This document shows positions 53,672-63,916 of a DNA stretch of 64,000 nucleotides, in pieces (position 1 is the first letter of the stretch; each line of letters starts with the position of its first letter). A program made the translations under genes and the position numbers. Under the pieces are notes generated by a model. That model did not search any database, was not told where the DNA came from, and was given only the letters and a program-made list of their open reading frames with translations. This DNA is from Promethearchaeota archaeon (GTDB lineage: Archaea > Asgardarchaeota > Lokiarchaeia > Sigyniarchaeales > SOKP01). The DNA lies in NCBI GenBank assembly GCA_030606485.1, contig JAUWGH010000007.1:131320-195319 (forward strand). The letters run 5' to 3'.

Positions 53672-54343
53672 ATGTATTACTTCAAAGTATCACTGTTTAA
53701 TACTTGGAATCCACGAGATGTAAAAATATCATCAGACGTGAATTTACTTTCTTTGAAGTATATACTTGGAAAATTTCCAAAGATCGAAAACAAGTTTTTT
53801 GAGGATCTTAAGGAAAACATTAAGAAAAAACCGAATTATTTTTCACAGGATTCCATAAAAAGAGTTGTTGGACCAGAAAAGGAAGAATATGATATATCTA
53901 ATTGGTTTTTTTTATGGGGTTTTGACTTTAAGAAACGTGGGTATCAATTGTTAATTCAAATTGATAAAGAAGGAAAGGGAATATTAGCAGCGATTGGGCC
54001 AATGGAATTGGCATCCTTTTTCGATCGGATGAAATTGAATAGTATATTACCAACTCTATCTTTAATAAATTCAACAGATAAGATGAAATTTGTAGTTTTT
54101 TTAAAACCTAGAGGAGATTTAATTATTAAAGGATTAGAGATGAAAGGCATTGAAAAGGGAAAAATCCAGCAAGTAATAGATTATTGGAAAACTTTAAAAA
54201 ATGTTGATGGTCAATGGTTTCCAACATTTAAACCTAGATGTCCTATATGCGGTAGTTTTATAGAAGGTTTGCACAGTTATGAGATTGGTTTTGCTCCATT
54301 AATTTGTCCTAAATGCGGATATGAGATTAAAAAAAAGAGTTAA
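53672..54343 (+). CDS. Protein with C-terminal zinc ribbon, unknown
   Basis: A 223-residue protein. About 180 residues of alpha/beta sequence are followed by a C-terminal ribbon with CPIC near 194 and CPKC near 214. I do not recognise the family. It stands between divergent phosphofructokinase and convergent glycerophosphodiesterase genes. Confidence 0.7.
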   Translation: MYYFKVSLFNTWNPRDVKISSDVNLLSLKYILGKFPKIENKFFEDLKENIKKKPNYFSQDSIKRVVGPEKEEYDISNWFFLWGFDFKKRGYQLLIQIDKEGKGILAAIGPMELASFFDRMKLNSILPTLSLINSTDKMKFVVFLKPRGDLIIKGLEMKGIEKGKIQQVIDYWKTLKNVDGQWFPTFKPRCPICGSFIEGLHSYEIGFAPLICPKCGYEIKKKS

Positions 54344-54364
54344 TATTTTTCAAACTCTTAAATT

Positions 54365-55099
54365 CTATTCTCTTTGAATTTTATTCCTTAATTCAAGAAG
54401 TATATCTGGATAATTGGTATAAATCGCATCCACGTTTTTACCATTATAATTCATTTTTAAAAATCTTTTCATAAAAAATTGAGTATCTACACCCCAAACA
54501 TAAAAACTAAATCCAGCATTTTTGATTTGCTTAAAAAAGTTCAATTTAGCTTGACTATTTCTGATATTGAAACCGTAGATTTTTAATTTATTCATCTTAT
54601 TGAATTTTAAATCTTTTTCCGCAATAATTGGGTGTCTTTCTGATATTGTATAAATTAATTTGGCTTCTTTCTCCATTTTTCTTATTTTAGAAAAAAAGTA
54701 AAAATTATTTCCTACTAACTCTACTTTCTCAAGTATATTATATTCTCTGGCAAGTCTAATTATTTTAAAACCAACATTATTGTCTTTTAAATCGATACTA
54801 TACTTAATATTTTTACTTTTAAATACATCAAATACTTCACCTAGGGTAGGAATCTTTTTATTTTCTTCAAGGCGAATTTCTTTAATTTCTCTTAAGGTCA
54901 ATTTATTTATCTCAATCTTTTTACCATCTTTTTCCACAATATAATCGTGAAAGAGAACTATTTGTCCATCTTTAGAAAGATGAGCATCCGTTTCAATTCC
55001 ATCAACTCCCATCTCAATGGCTTTTCGAAAGGAATCGATTGTATTTTCAACAGAATGAATCCCTGCCCCTCGATGTCCCCATATAAAAGTTCGATTCAA
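54365..55099 (-). CDS. Glycerophosphodiester phosphodiesterase
   Basis: A 244-residue GDPD TIM-barrel protein. It starts GHRGAG, then EN near 18, EMGVDGIETDAHLS and FHDY near 52: the complete metal and catalytic site. It hydrolyses glycerophosphodiesters to glycerol 3-phosphate and an alcohol. No signal peptide is visible, so it acts in the cytoplasm. The TTG at 55099 is used as start. It is divergent from glycerol kinase, with about 155 bases between the starts. Confidence 0.92.
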   Translation of the reverse strand: MNRTFIWGHRGAGIHSVENTIDSFRKAIEMGVDGIETDAHLSKDGQIVLFHDYIVEKDGKKIEINKLTLREIKEIRLEENKKIPTLGEVFDVFKSKNIKYSIDLKDNNVGFKIIRLAREYNILEKVELVGNNFYFFSKIRKMEKEAKLIYTISERHPIIAEKDLKFNKMNKLKIYGFNIRNSQAKLNFFKQIKNAGFSFYVWGVDTQFFMKRFLKMNYNGKNVDAIYTNYPDILLELRNKIQRE

Positions 55100-55254
55100 T
55101 AATAAAACACTTAAAAAATTAATAATAATTTCTAATTTTAAGTTTGAATGATTAAATTATTTAAAAATCTTATAGGAATCTTAAAAATTTTTTTATATTA
55201 TAAGATTTATACAAATAATATTCATAAAACAACAATATTTAGAACTTAAGAATT

Positions 55255-56805
55255 ATGTATGTTGCTGCTTTAGATTTAGGAACATCTGGATGCCGAACAA
55301 TTATTTTTGATATTACAGGTTCCATAGTTTCAAGCCATTATGAAGAATGGGAGAGCTATTTCCCATCACCATTAATGGTTGAGCAATCGGCAGATCAATG
55401 GTATGAAAAATTAAAAATTACAATAAAAAATGCAATTGAAAAGGTTTCAATAAACCCACAAGAAATTGTAAGTATTTCTATTACCAATCAGCGTGAAACC
55501 ATAGTTCCCATTGATTCAGAAGGAAATTCTTTATATAATGCAATAGTGTGGCAAGATAGAAGAACAACAAATGAATGTGAGATAATTAAAAAAAAGGTTG
55601 GAATAGATAAAATCTATAAAATAACTGGTTTGACAATAGATCCATATTTTTCTGCCTCAAAAATTCTATGGTTTAAGAACAATAAACAAGAAATTTATAA
55701 TAAAACACATAAATTTCTATTGGTTCATGATTATATTTTATATAAATTAACCGGACAGTTTTATACTGATTTTTCTAATGCTTCAAGAACGATGCTATTT
55801 GACGTAAATACCTTAAAATGGTCAGATGAGATTGCATCCTTACTTGGAATTGATCTTGATAAAATGCCTATACCTGTAGAAAGCGGTATTGATATAGGTG
55901 AATTAACAGCAAATGATACTAGTTTTGATAAAAAAACGCTCGTAATTACCGGAGCAGGCGATCAACAAGCAGCTGCATTAGGTGTTGGAGTAGTTGAACC
56001 TGGGCGAATTAAATGTACTACCGGAACTGGCTCTTTTATTCTTGCTTATTTAGAAGAACCTCAATTTGACACCAAAAAGCGAGTATTGTGCAGTTGTCAC
56101 GCAGTTCCAGGTTCATGGGTTCAAGAATCAAGTATATTTACTACAGGAGCTGTCTTTCGTTGGGCTAGAGATCAAATTGGTTTTGAAGAGCGTGAAAAAA
56201 CTGAATCTGGAAAAAATACATATGATTTAATGACAAAAATGGCAGAAGGAAGTCCTGTAGGGGCAAATGGGTTAATAATGATTCCTCACTTTACAGGAGC
56301 AGGAGCTCCTTACTGGAATCCTTATGCTAGAGGGATCTTTTTTGGATTAACATTAGGGCATACGCGGGCTGATATTTATCGTGCAATTATGGAAAGTGTT
56401 TCCTTTGAAGTTAAGAAGAACATTCAAGTTTTTAATGAACTGAACTTTTCATCAAAAGAATTAAGAGTTACTGGTGGTGGTTCCCGATCGAATTTATGGA
56501 ATAGTATTATGGCCGATATTGTTGGAATACCAGTATTTAGACCAGAATTGGAGGAGGCTACGGCTTTGGGTGCAGCAATACTAGCTGCTTCTGGTGCTGG
56601 AATTTTTCCTGATATTGCTAAAGCAGCAAATGATATTTGTAAAATTAGTGATAAATGGTATCCAAATAAAGAAAATAATCGAATATACGAATCAATATTT
56701 AATTTTTATAATATTTTTTATAGTAATTTGGAGAATTCCAATATATATCGAAAATTTTTCGATTTAAATTTATATAAAAAAAAAGAGGAAGAAAATCAAG
56801 AATAA
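55255..56805 (+). CDS. glpK: Glycerol kinase
   Basis: A 516-residue FGGY-family kinase. DLGTSGCRTIIFD at the start is the ATP motif. NQRET with NAIVWQDRRT near 80-105 and AGDQQAAALG near 235 are typical of glycerol kinase rather than xylulokinase. It makes glycerol 3-phosphate, the same product as the divergent GDPD gene. A short Lys/Glu tail of about 10 residues ends the protein. Another FGGY substrate is possible but less likely. Confidence 0.85.
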   Translation: MYVAALDLGTSGCRTIIFDITGSIVSSHYEEWESYFPSPLMVEQSADQWYEKLKITIKNAIEKVSINPQEIVSISITNQRETIVPIDSEGNSLYNAIVWQDRRTTNECEIIKKKVGIDKIYKITGLTIDPYFSASKILWFKNNKQEIYNKTHKFLLVHDYILYKLTGQFYTDFSNASRTMLFDVNTLKWSDEIASLLGIDLDKMPIPVESGIDIGELTANDTSFDKKTLVITGAGDQQAAALGVGVVEPGRIKCTTGTGSFILAYLEEPQFDTKKRVLCSCHAVPGSWVQESSIFTTGAVFRWARDQIGFEEREKTESGKNTYDLMTKMAEGSPVGANGLIMIPHFTGAGAPYWNPYARGIFFGLTLGHTRADIYRAIMESVSFEVKKNIQVFNELNFSSKELRVTGGGSRSNLWNSIMADIVGIPVFRPELEEATALGAAILAASGAGIFPDIAKAANDICKISDKWYPNKENNRIYESIFNFYNIFYSNLENSNIYRKFFDLNLYKKKEEENQE

Positions 56806-56874
56806 AATATAATGTTTAATCAAATAATTATAAATAATTATTTCATTATTTTTCTGTTAGATATTTAATTAAAT

Positions 56875-57513
56875 ATGGTTAAGATTAAAATGGAAGTATC
56901 AAATAACGAAAAAGTTCAAGATTCAGAAGAAATTGATAAATATATAAAGCGTCAAATAACCATAGGGAAAATATTTTTCGTATCTCTAACAATATCACTA
57001 ATAATATGCATTGGTGGTGCAGTATATACTTTAGCAGATATATTTGTACCAACTGGAAAACTGCAAGAATTCCTAGCAATGGGGTTTGGATTGCAAATCG
57101 TAATTCTAGGTGGATTATTCGCAGGTTTGTTTTTTTTATTAGTATCATTTTATGCATTATATAAAAAGGGCAATAAAAAAATTCTTAAAATTTTATTTAA
57201 AGAAAAAAGACAGATATTAGACAAATATAGTGGAAAAGTGGGCGTAAAAATTATTGCATTTGGTGCTCTAATAAGTATTTGCGTTGTTATTGTTGGTATT
57301 CTTTATAGTCTTCTTGAAATGCTTCTTCTTAGTAGTAGTGAATACCAAGGTTTAATAGCCTTATTAAGCTCACTTTCCCAAGGACAACTAATTTTATTGA
57401 TTGGATTCACTTCTTTGTCATTGATTGCGCTTATTATATTATTTAAATACCTTATTGACCATGGATATTACCTTATTCTTAAGTTATTATATACTATCGA
57501 AGAAAATGAATAG
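56875..57513 (+). CDS. Four-helix membrane protein, unknown
   Basis: A 212-residue protein with a charged N terminus and four membrane helices near 32-52, 70-95, 125-148 and 168-190, in two pairs. There are no NPA motifs, so it is not an aquaglyceroporin despite its place after glpK. No family is recognised. Confidence 0.65.
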   Translation: MVKIKMEVSNNEKVQDSEEIDKYIKRQITIGKIFFVSLTISLIICIGGAVYTLADIFVPTGKLQEFLAMGFGLQIVILGGLFAGLFFLLVSFYALYKKGNKKILKILFKEKRQILDKYSGKVGVKIIAFGALISICVVIVGILYSLLEMLLLSSSEYQGLIALLSSLSQGQLILLIGFTSLSLIALIILFKYLIDHGYYLILKLLYTIEENE

Positions 57514-57631
57514 ATTTTTTATATTTTTTTTTAAAAACTATTTTCTGTGATCTTAAAAACTTTCACACTATTACTATTTAAATAAATCTCATTGTAATAT
57601 GTTTTTAAAAAAAGAGATTTAAAGATTTAAC

Positions 57632-59164
57632 TTGTTAAATAAAATTGGAACAGTATTTTCTATACCCCAGATGGATTTACCAAATGTATCAAAGTACGCT
57701 TTTGTTTTATCTAAGGGGAAGCAAAATTCTGTTGTTAAAAAGGGTTTATTCTGCATAACTCAAACTTCTGAGGGGTGGCTGATTGGAATTGTTGAAAAAA
57801 TAATTTTAGAAAATGAGTATTTTTCAAATGTTCAAACTGTAAAGGACTATAATGAAAATAATCTAAATGTAATTAAAGGAATGTTTCCATCTGAAAATTT
57901 TGAATACGGAATTGCTATAATTAAGTGTCTGGGAATCATTTCCTTTAAGGATGAGACTAAAACAAAAATATCCAACATTAAACGGATGTTATTTCCTGCT
58001 AAACCGGGAGCTGAAGTTCATCTGTGCAGTGAGGAAATTCTGAGTGAATTCTTAGGATTCAATAATAAAAATGGTTTAAATTTAGGTAAAGTTAAAATTG
58101 CAGATTTTGATGCAAAAATCGATATCAATAGACTTTTGAATAAACATTTTGCAACTTTAGCAATTTCGGGAGCTGGTAAAAGTTATTTAACATCTGTTCT
58201 GTTAGAAGAGTTGCTTTTAAGGGATAAAGAGAGCGGGGTTCCAGCAATTGTCTTAATTGACGTCCATGGTGAATATGTTTATTTTCATAATATTAAGAAA
58301 TTCAAAAATCGAGTAAGCATTCAAGATTCTTCTTATTTTCAGATTTCTGTGCCAAAATTATTTGCTAAATCTTTTAAAAAGTATCAAGAAAATATTTCAG
58401 CTGCCCAAGTAAGAGAATTAAATAAAATTTTAACAAAAATTAGAAATCAAAAACAAAGTAAATCATATACAATCAAAGACATTATTGATAATATTGAAAA
58501 CGATGAAGAGATTAATAAAAGCACTCAACAAGCCTTAATTGGATGGTTAGACGAATTAGATTACCTACAACTCTTTGGCTCCCAAGAAAATCCTCCAATT
58601 AAGCATTTATTAAAAACTGGAAATTTAACAATCTTCAATTTACAATCTGAGACCTCTATTCGCAAAAAACAGATTATAGTTGATTACATTGCAAGCCAAC
58701 TCTTTTATTTCCGAAAGAAAAATAAAATTCCTCCTTTTCTGTTAATTATAGAAGAATCTCATCAATTTTGTCCTGAAGCGGCACAATCAAAGGCAATTTC
58801 TAAATGGATAATTGAAACGATCGCTCGAGAAGGAAGGAAATTTATGGCATGTTTGAATTTGATCTCCCAGCGTCCAAAACGATTGAGTTCTACTGCTTTA
58901 TCCCAATGTAATTCTAAATTAATATTGAAAATCTCTAATCCCTATGATTTAAAACATATTCAGGAATCAGATGAATCCATTACAAAATCATACACTGATA
59001 TGATTTCCAGCTTAGCAGTCGGAGAATTATTGATTGTTGGAAATGCAGTAAATTATCCTGCATTTATTGAAGTACGCCAACGTATTTGCGATCAAACAAA
59101 ATCGCGCTCATTATTAGAAATGTGTAGTCACTGGTGGAATATTCATGAGAAAGAGAGAAATTAA
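57632..59164 (+). CDS. HerA-like hexameric ATPase
   Basis: A 510-residue HerA/FtsK-superfamily ATPase. A beta-barrel HAS-like N-terminal domain spans about 1-110. Walker A SGAGKS is at 179-184, followed by LIDVHGEY near 209. Walker B is LLIIEESHQF near 372, and the Arg motif SQRPKRLS near 408. HerA translocates DNA in end resection with NurA, Mre11 and Rad50. Those partners are not adjacent; the small convergent gene after it is not NurA. The start is TTG at 57632. Confidence 0.85.
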   Translation: MLNKIGTVFSIPQMDLPNVSKYAFVLSKGKQNSVVKKGLFCITQTSEGWLIGIVEKIILENEYFSNVQTVKDYNENNLNVIKGMFPSENFEYGIAIIKCLGIISFKDETKTKISNIKRMLFPAKPGAEVHLCSEEILSEFLGFNNKNGLNLGKVKIADFDAKIDINRLLNKHFATLAISGAGKSYLTSVLLEELLLRDKESGVPAIVLIDVHGEYVYFHNIKKFKNRVSIQDSSYFQISVPKLFAKSFKKYQENISAAQVRELNKILTKIRNQKQSKSYTIKDIIDNIENDEEINKSTQQALIGWLDELDYLQLFGSQENPPIKHLLKTGNLTIFNLQSETSIRKKQIIVDYIASQLFYFRKKNKIPPFLLIIEESHQFCPEAAQSKAISKWIIETIAREGRKFMACLNLISQRPKRLSSTALSQCNSKLILKISNPYDLKHIQESDESITKSYTDMISSLAVGELLIVGNAVNYPAFIEVRQRICDQTKSRSLLEMCSHWWNIHEKERN

Positions 59165-59437
59165 TTAAGATAGATTTTCTAACACTTCTTTATTTAATAC
59201 TTTTTTGTTTTTCTGTAACGTAATCATTCTTTTCGTTTTTGTAATTTTCTGTAGGTATATTGCTCCCATCGTTTCTAACTTCAACAAATATTCATTCAGA
59301 ATGACCATATTTAAATATGAATAACTTTTTTTTAACAACTCTAAAAGCCTTTGATCCAAGATTTCTCCTTTTTGAGATACAATAATGTCGATTATCTCGT
59401 TGATTACTGGTTTAGCGCTCCAAATTTCTGATTTCAT
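59165..59437 (-). CDS. Small hypothetical protein, possibly winged-helix
   Basis: A 90-residue protein starting with ATG. Its helix-helix-helix-strand pattern (EIIDIIVSQKGEILDQRLLE, NEYLLKLETMGAIYLQ) suggests a small winged helix. It abuts the HerA gene stop convergently and lies 77 bases from CDC48's end. Function unknown. Confidence 0.55.
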   Translation of the reverse strand: MKSEIWSAKPVINEIIDIIVSQKGEILDQRLLELLKKSYSYLNMVILNEYLLKLETMGAIYLQKITKTKRMITLQKNKKVLNKEVLENLS

Positions 59438-59513
59438 TCTTATATATCACACTTTTTAAAATATCTTTTTAATTAATTATTATAAATTTTTATAAAAAAT
59501 ATCCATTTGGAAA

Positions 59514-61763
59514 TTACACAAAAAATTGCTCTTCTGGCTTTTTACGAATACTACCTCTTCTTAGAATCTTCTCAAATTCTTGGTAAAATTTAACGATCTC
59601 ATCCGTAATTGTAGGATGTACGGATTTTAATGCTTCTTTGAAATGATTTTTGGATACTTTCCTTTTATTAATGTTTTCTCTAAGTGCAACCATTGCTGCT
59701 TCTCTGCAAAAGGATTCTATATCTGCTCCTGAAAAATTATCGGTTATTTCTAATAACTCATCAATTTTTACATCAGACGCAAGAGGAATATCTTTGAGAA
59801 AAATTTTAAAGATTAATCTTCTATCTTCTTTTGTTGGTGCTGGAATAAATAATAATCTATCAATTCTCCCAGGACGAATTAAGGCGGGATCTAAGATATC
59901 TGGCCTGTTTGTTGCAGCAATTACAATAAGATCTTTCGTTTGTTCTAATCCATCTAATTCAGTCAGAAATTGAGAAATAACACGTTCAGTGACTCCCGAA
60001 TCACCATAATGGCCCCCCCGTCTAGGGGCTATTGAATCTAATTCATCGAAAAATATGATACATGGTGCAGCTAATTTGGCTTTTCTAAAGATTTCCCTTA
60101 TTGCTTTCTCACTTTCTCCAACCCATTTTGATAATAATTCTGGCCCCTTAATAGAAATAAAATTGGCTTTAGTTTCAGTAGCTACTGCTCTTGCTAAAAG
60201 AGTTTTTCCACAACCTGGAGGTCCAAATAATAATATACCACGGGGTGGTTTAATACCCATTCTCTCAAAAACTTTTGGGTTAGATAATGGCCAATCTATA
60301 GCTTCTATTAATCGTTGTTTTACATCATCTAGACCACCAACTTCATCCCATTTAACTCGTGGTACTTCAATGAATACCTCTCTAATTCCTGAAGGTGTGA
60401 CCTCTTTTAAAGCACTTTCAAAATCTTCTTCAATCACTTCTATTTGTTCTAGTAATTCTGGGTCAATCTCTTCAGATTCTAAATCTATATGAGGTAAATA
60501 TCTTCGCAATGCTGCCATTGCCGCTTCACGACATACTGCAGATATATCAGCTCCCACAAATCCATGAGTATGTCTAGAAAATTCTTTTAAATTGATTCCT
60601 TTTGCAAGTGGCATATTTCTTGTATGTATTAAAAATATTTCATAACGTCCTTTCTCATCAGGGACTTTAATCTCAATTTCTCTATCAAATCGTCCCGGTC
60701 TTCTTAAAGCGGGATCTAAACTATTGGGACGGTTTGTAGCCCCAATGACAATTACTTTCCCTCTAGAATGTAATCCATCCATACAAGCTAACATTTGAGC
60801 AACAACTCTTCGTTCTACTTCACCTGTAACTGTCTCTCTTTTTGGAGCTATTGCATCAATCTCATCAATAAATATAATACCAGGAGCTTTTTCTTCCGCT
60901 TCTTGAAATAGTTTCCTTAATCTTTTCTCAGATTCACCATAAAATTTACTCATAATTTCAGGTCCATTAATTGATATAAAATGTGCTTCACTTTCATTGG
61001 CTACTGCTTTCGCCAATAATGTCTTCCCACAACCGGGAGGGCCACGAAGTAATACACCTTTTGGTGGATCAATCCCTAATCTTTTAAATAATGATGGATG
61101 TCGAAGAGGTAGCTCAACCATTTCTCTCACACGGGTAATTTCTTTATCTAAACCACCAACATCTTCATAAGTTACGTAAGAAATCCCCATTTTTTCCTCT
61201 TCGCTAATTTTTTCGCTTATATGAAGAATCGTCTGCTCATTATTTATGATACAGATTCCTTTAGGATTTGTTCTAATTACTTTAAATGTAATTTCTCGAG
61301 AGATTCCAATCGAGATGAATATTGTATCATTTATGGTAATCGGATAATTATCTAATTTTCTTTTTACAAAACTTTCAAACCTAGGATTTGATCTGATCTT
61401 AACTTCGCTAGGAGCTAATATTACATTTTTTGCAATTTTAACATTCACTTTTCGTAGCTCAACTAAATCATCAATACTTGCTCCAGTATTTTTACGAAGC
61501 CTTGAGTCAATCCTAACTATATTCAGACCTGAATCTTGAGGATAACTTGGCCATGCTATGCCTGCACTTTCTGTTTTACCTTTAATTGCAACAACATCAC
61601 CTGTTTTAATATTCAACCGTTCCATAATTTCATGGTCAATTCTTATAATGTTTCTTCCGATATCACGCTTTTTGGCTTTTTGAATTCTTAAATGTACTTT
61701 TCCATAAGAGTCCTCAGTCTCTTCTTCTTCATCCTCAAAATCATCGTCTTTAGATTCAGCCAT
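59514..61763 (-). CDS. cdc48: CDC48/VAT AAA+ unfoldase
   Basis: A 749-residue double-AAA unfoldase. An N-domain of about 200 residues is followed by D1 with GPPGCGKT and [13 protein letters not shown], and D2 with GPPGCGKT and [13 protein letters not shown]. Both have intact Arg fingers (RRPGR, IRPGR). An acidic stretch ([13 protein letters not shown]) of about 15 residues precedes the N-domain. I use the ATG at 61763; a TTG at 61772 is also in frame. It extracts and unfolds proteins for the proteasome. The C terminus, EEQFFV, carries terminal hydrophobic residues that may dock to the 20S alpha ring. Confidence 0.95.
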   Translation of the reverse strand: MAESKDDDFEDEEEETEDSYGKVHLRIQKAKKRDIGRNIIRIDHEIMERLNIKTGDVVAIKGKTESAGIAWPSYPQDSGLNIVRIDSRLRKNTGASIDDLVELRKVNVKIAKNVILAPSEVKIRSNPRFESFVKRKLDNYPITINDTIFISIGISREITFKVIRTNPKGICIINNEQTILHISEKISEEEKMGISYVTYEDVGGLDKEITRVREMVELPLRHPSLFKRLGIDPPKGVLLRGPPGCGKTLLAKAVANESEAHFISINGPEIMSKFYGESEKRLRKLFQEAEEKAPGIIFIDEIDAIAPKRETVTGEVERRVVAQMLACMDGLHSRGKVIVIGATNRPNSLDPALRRPGRFDREIEIKVPDEKGRYEIFLIHTRNMPLAKGINLKEFSRHTHGFVGADISAVCREAAMAALRRYLPHIDLESEEIDPELLEQIEVIEEDFESALKEVTPSGIREVFIEVPRVKWDEVGGLDDVKQRLIEAIDWPLSNPKVFERMGIKPPRGILLFGPPGCGKTLLARAVATETKANFISIKGPELLSKWVGESEKAIREIFRKAKLAAPCIIFFDELDSIAPRRGGHYGDSGVTERVISQFLTELDGLEQTKDLIVIAATNRPDILDPALIRPGRIDRLLFIPAPTKEDRRLIFKIFLKDIPLASDVKIDELLEITDNFSGADIESFCREAAMVALRENINKRKVSKNHFKEALKSVHPTITDEIVKFYQEFEKILRRGSIRKKPEEQFFV

Positions 61764-61868
61764 AATTTTCAAATCCTTTTTTTTTAAAAAAAATCCTAAT
61801 TAGTTTCTCCTTAAGAATAAGGAATAAACAAATATTGAAAAGTTTTTTGATTTATTACATACATAAAT

Positions 61869-62918
61869 TCATTTAAAAAATTGTTCTAAAGATGTTTGTT
61901 TTGATGCAGATTCTATTTTTTTTAATCTTTCAAGGGCATTTTTAACCCGAGATTCTGAAAAATTGTGTTTATTAATTAAAAAATCTTCAATTTTATCAAA
62001 CTTTGGTTTTCCTTTATTTAATGATGGATAATTCTCCTCAATTGAGGGATTTAGAAATAAATCCTTAACCATTTCAATTAAATCGAGATTTAAATCTATT
62101 ATTTGACCCCTAACTTTTACTTTTTTTGATACTATCTCTTCTATTGAATTATGTTTTTTTATTAAACTATAAGCCGTCTTTTCACCAATTCCTTTTACAC
62201 CCTGGAAAAAATCTGTTCCAATCAAAATCCCCATCTCAATAAGCTGCTCTCTTGTAATATCCAAATTTTCTAAAAGTCTGGGCAATAGTATCCATTCGAT
62301 ATCCAGAGTAATGGAAGTGTCACCCACCTTACGAGACCGAGTTACAGCAAAATTTCTCAATAATCTCTTAGCCCCGAATAAAAGAGTATCATAATCTTGA
62401 GATGCTGAACCCCATACATCTCCTTTATTTACCATATAAGCAATTTGGGCTTCACCCTCTGATGAAGCTTGAACGACTGGAACTCCCATAAAATCAAGTA
62501 AATTTTTACTGTCCTCAATCATCTTTTCATCTAATTTGGATGTAGCTTGTGCAAATTTTCTCGCTTCTACTAAATCCCCCTTTAATTGCGCCTCTTCCAT
62601 TTTTGCTTTTGCTTCTAATTTTCTCTCTTTTCTTTCTCTTATAATTTCCAACTTTAAATTAGAAGGCTTTCCATCAAAAACATAAATTGGGTGAATATTT
62701 CCTTCAAGAAAATTAATTGTTCTATAAAATAACCCAGATAAATGTGAAGTAATATTTCCTTGATAATCCTTTAAGGGAGTACCATCTTGCTGTCTAATTA
62801 TAGCAAGGAACTGGTATAAAGTATTGAAAGCATCAATTGCAATCTTCTTATTGAATAAATTCTCAAAAGTGATAATCCTTTTCGTGTCCTTTACTAGCTC
62901 CCTTATTTTAACTCCCAT
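61869..62918 (-). CDS. fen: Flap endonuclease 1
   Basis: A 349-residue FEN1. It has the N-terminal GVKIRELV, acidic metal residues in YVFDGKPSNLKLEI, EGEAQIAYM near 162, and the H2TH region GTDFFQGVKGIGEKTA near 234. The last residues QTSLEQFF form a PIP box for PCNA. It cuts 5' flaps in Okazaki fragment maturation. It lies upstream of CDC48 on the same strand with a 105-base gap. Confidence 0.95.
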   Translation of the reverse strand: MGVKIRELVKDTKRIITFENLFNKKIAIDAFNTLYQFLAIIRQQDGTPLKDYQGNITSHLSGLFYRTINFLEGNIHPIYVFDGKPSNLKLEIIRERKERKLEAKAKMEEAQLKGDLVEARKFAQATSKLDEKMIEDSKNLLDFMGVPVVQASSEGEAQIAYMVNKGDVWGSASQDYDTLLFGAKRLLRNFAVTRSRKVGDTSITLDIEWILLPRLLENLDITREQLIEMGILIGTDFFQGVKGIGEKTAYSLIKKHNSIEEIVSKKVKVRGQIIDLNLDLIEMVKDLFLNPSIEENYPSLNKGKPKFDKIEDFLINKHNFSESRVKNALERLKKIESASKQTSLEQFFK

Positions 62919-63004
62919 ATGCCTATCGCCCAGTTAAAATTTTTTTAAATCAATTCTCTAAAGTAATAATTCATTTGGACCTTTTAAATCACACTATTTT
63001 AATA

Positions 63005-63916
63005 TTACTTTAAAGGTAACGGAATTCTGGGTAATATCTTTTCTCTTAACCTAGAAAAGTAACTTTTACTAATATTACTTGAGAGTCTTATTAGCTTGAA
63101 AGTTTCTTCTGACATCTTAACCCGAATTTTATTTTTTGGATAGATTTTTGTTATTACGCGGCGTCCATCAATTATTAGGGTTCCATTTAAATGTGCTCTT
63201 AACAACGTTATTTCAAATTCTGAATCTTTTGGAAAAACTATCGGAACTAATCCTGAGCGTGCATATGGATTTATGGGAACTAATTGGATAACCTCAATGA
63301 TTGGAGCTAAAATTGCTCCTCCAGCTGAGAATGCATAAGCAGTACTTCCTGTGGGTGTTGATAATATCAATCCATCTAAATATGCATTTGAGAGAAATTC
63401 ACCATTCACTTTAACCGATATTTGCATCACTTTAGACTGCTTTGCAGAAATCAATAACACCTCATTTATTGCCTCATCCAATTGAATATTTGAATTAGGA
63501 GATGTAGACAAAAAAGTAGATAATCGAGAGCACTTTTCTATTAAATATTTTCCATTTAAAATTTTTTCTAGATCATTATATACAGTCTTTTCATTTCCTT
63601 CACTTAAAAAGGCGATTGAAGTTCCTATTTTTGCACAACCATAAACTGGAGGCGTTTCCTTTTTAGGTAATTCATGAAACACCCGTAAAATGGATCCATC
63701 ACCCCCTACTGAAATGACAAACTTGATTTTGTTTTCTGTCATTTGATTAAGTTCCATTCCTAACTCTCCTCTGCCCAATCTATTGCATATCCGTTTTTCT
63801 AAGAAGACTCTTTCGCCCTTCTCAATTAAGAAACTCATAATTCTTTTTGCTAATCTAATCGATTCAATTGAATCCATACGAGATGTGATCGCAATTGCTT
63901 TTTCTTCTTGACCCAC
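63005..63916 (-). CDS. NAD kinase
   Basis: A 303-residue NAD/NADH kinase. The catalytic motif GGDGSILR is near 71-78. SIAFLSEG and TPTGSTAYAFSAGG near 180-195 follow in normal order. It phosphorylates NAD to NADP. The GTG at 63916 is used; it gives the usual family start and no ATG is in frame upstream. A short basic C-terminal tail ends the protein. Confidence 0.93.
   Translation of the reverse strand: MGQEEKAIAITSRMDSIESIRLAKRIMSFLIEKGERVFLEKRICNRLGRGELGMELNQMTENKIKFVISVGGDGSILRVFHELPKKETPPVYGCAKIGTSIAFLSEGNEKTVYNDLEKILNGKYLIEKCSRLSTFLSTSPNSNIQLDEAINEVLLISAKQSKVMQISVKVNGEFLSNAYLDGLILSTPTGSTAYAFSAGGAILAPIIEVIQLVPINPYARSGLVPIVFPKDSEFEITLLRAHLNGTLIIDGRRVITKIYPKNKIRVKMSEETFKLIRLSSNISKSYFSRLREKILPRIPLPLK

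Noticed and set aside
56875-57513. Glycerol facilitator after glycerol kinase
   Set aside because: The four-helix protein has no NPA motifs and half the length of an aquaglyceroporin.
57632-59437. HerA-NurA DNA-end resection operon
   Set aside because: The gene after HerA is a 90-residue convergent frame, far too short for NurA and without its acidic motifs.
60055-60492. 145-codon plus-strand frame inside CDC48
   Set aside because: It is antisense to the D2 ATPase domain and Ser/Leu-rich as such complements usually are.
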